64,000 nucleotides of DNA from Coenobita brevimanus. Taxonomy: Eukaryota > Arthropoda > Malacostraca > Decapoda > Coenobitidae. A program made the translations under genes and the position numbers. The stretch lies in contig CM064664.1 in the NCBI GenBank assembly GCA_032717465.1, forward strand, positions 2,576,969-2,640,968. Direction: 5' to 3'. How positions within the stretch are numbered: position 1 is the stretch's first letter; each line of letters begins with the position of its first letter. Shown here piece by piece: positions 63,986 to 64,000 of the stretch. The notes below the pieces were generated by a model. That model saw only the letters and a program-made list of their open reading frames with translations, made no database searches and was not told the DNA's origin.

Positions 63986-64000
63986 TTTCTTCAGGGTGTC

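Overview
This 64 kb window is eukaryotic, repeat-dominated DNA from an animal, most probably a decapod crustacean (an inference from the mix of Penelope-like, CR1-like, Jockey/BS-like and R2 retroelements, Tigger and piggyBac transposons, tRNA-like SINEs and very long dinucleotide microsatellites; I could not run a search). I found no intact host gene. The best host-derived remnants are a broken ionotropic (glutamate-type) receptor gene at about 40.09-41.08 kb, a duplicated start-like open frame at 27,044 and 36,928, and fragments of 28S rDNA at 11.93-14.43 kb.

Layout. 1-994: anonymous purine-rich DNA. 995-10,611: one Penelope-like (PLE) insertion made of two head-to-head units and flanked by a 13-bp target-site duplication. 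A CR1 element sits inside its + strand unit, and a Jockey-like LINE sits inside the CR1. 10,612-11,930: GT-rich and purine-rich simple DNA. 11,930-14,430: a 5'-truncated R2 element between 28S rRNA pieces, the distal piece rearranged and inverted. 14,450-16,520: long TA/GT/TC microsatellites and a tRNA-derived SINE split by a second Jockey-like LINE. 16,721-19,740: a third Jockey-like LINE on the minus strand.

19,495-39,225: two tandem direct copies of a 9.8-9.9 kb segment. The left break lies within the third LINE. Each copy carries a 29-bp minisatellite, an RTE-like LINE 3' fragment, a piggyBac deletion derivative, a small HTH-like open frame, a TTA/AG microsatellite, the start-like frame and a 31-bp minisatellite. 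39,230-44,880: a SINE at the break, the ionotropic receptor pseudogene, a CR1 remnant and GGA-rich tracts. 44,880-49,670: a CR1/L2-like LINE split by an RTE-like LINE. 51,670-57,004: another piggyBac derivative, then a near-complete piggyBac-like transposon with an internal stop. 57,330-61,600: a MITE-like inverted repeat, a second copy of the SINE, and a Tigger/pogo transposon with two in-frame TGA codons. 61,750-64,000: a CR1 remnant containing a TA-flanked MITE, then a minisatellite that reappears inverted beyond a palindrome and runs off the window.

The genes do not form a pathway. The window is a layered record of transposition, in which nesting order and target-site duplications give relative ages: PLE before CR1 before Jockey-like LINE, and RTE and piggyBac insertions before the tandem duplication. 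Nearly every element carries stops, frameshifts or a catalytic substitution, so activity from these copies is unlikely.
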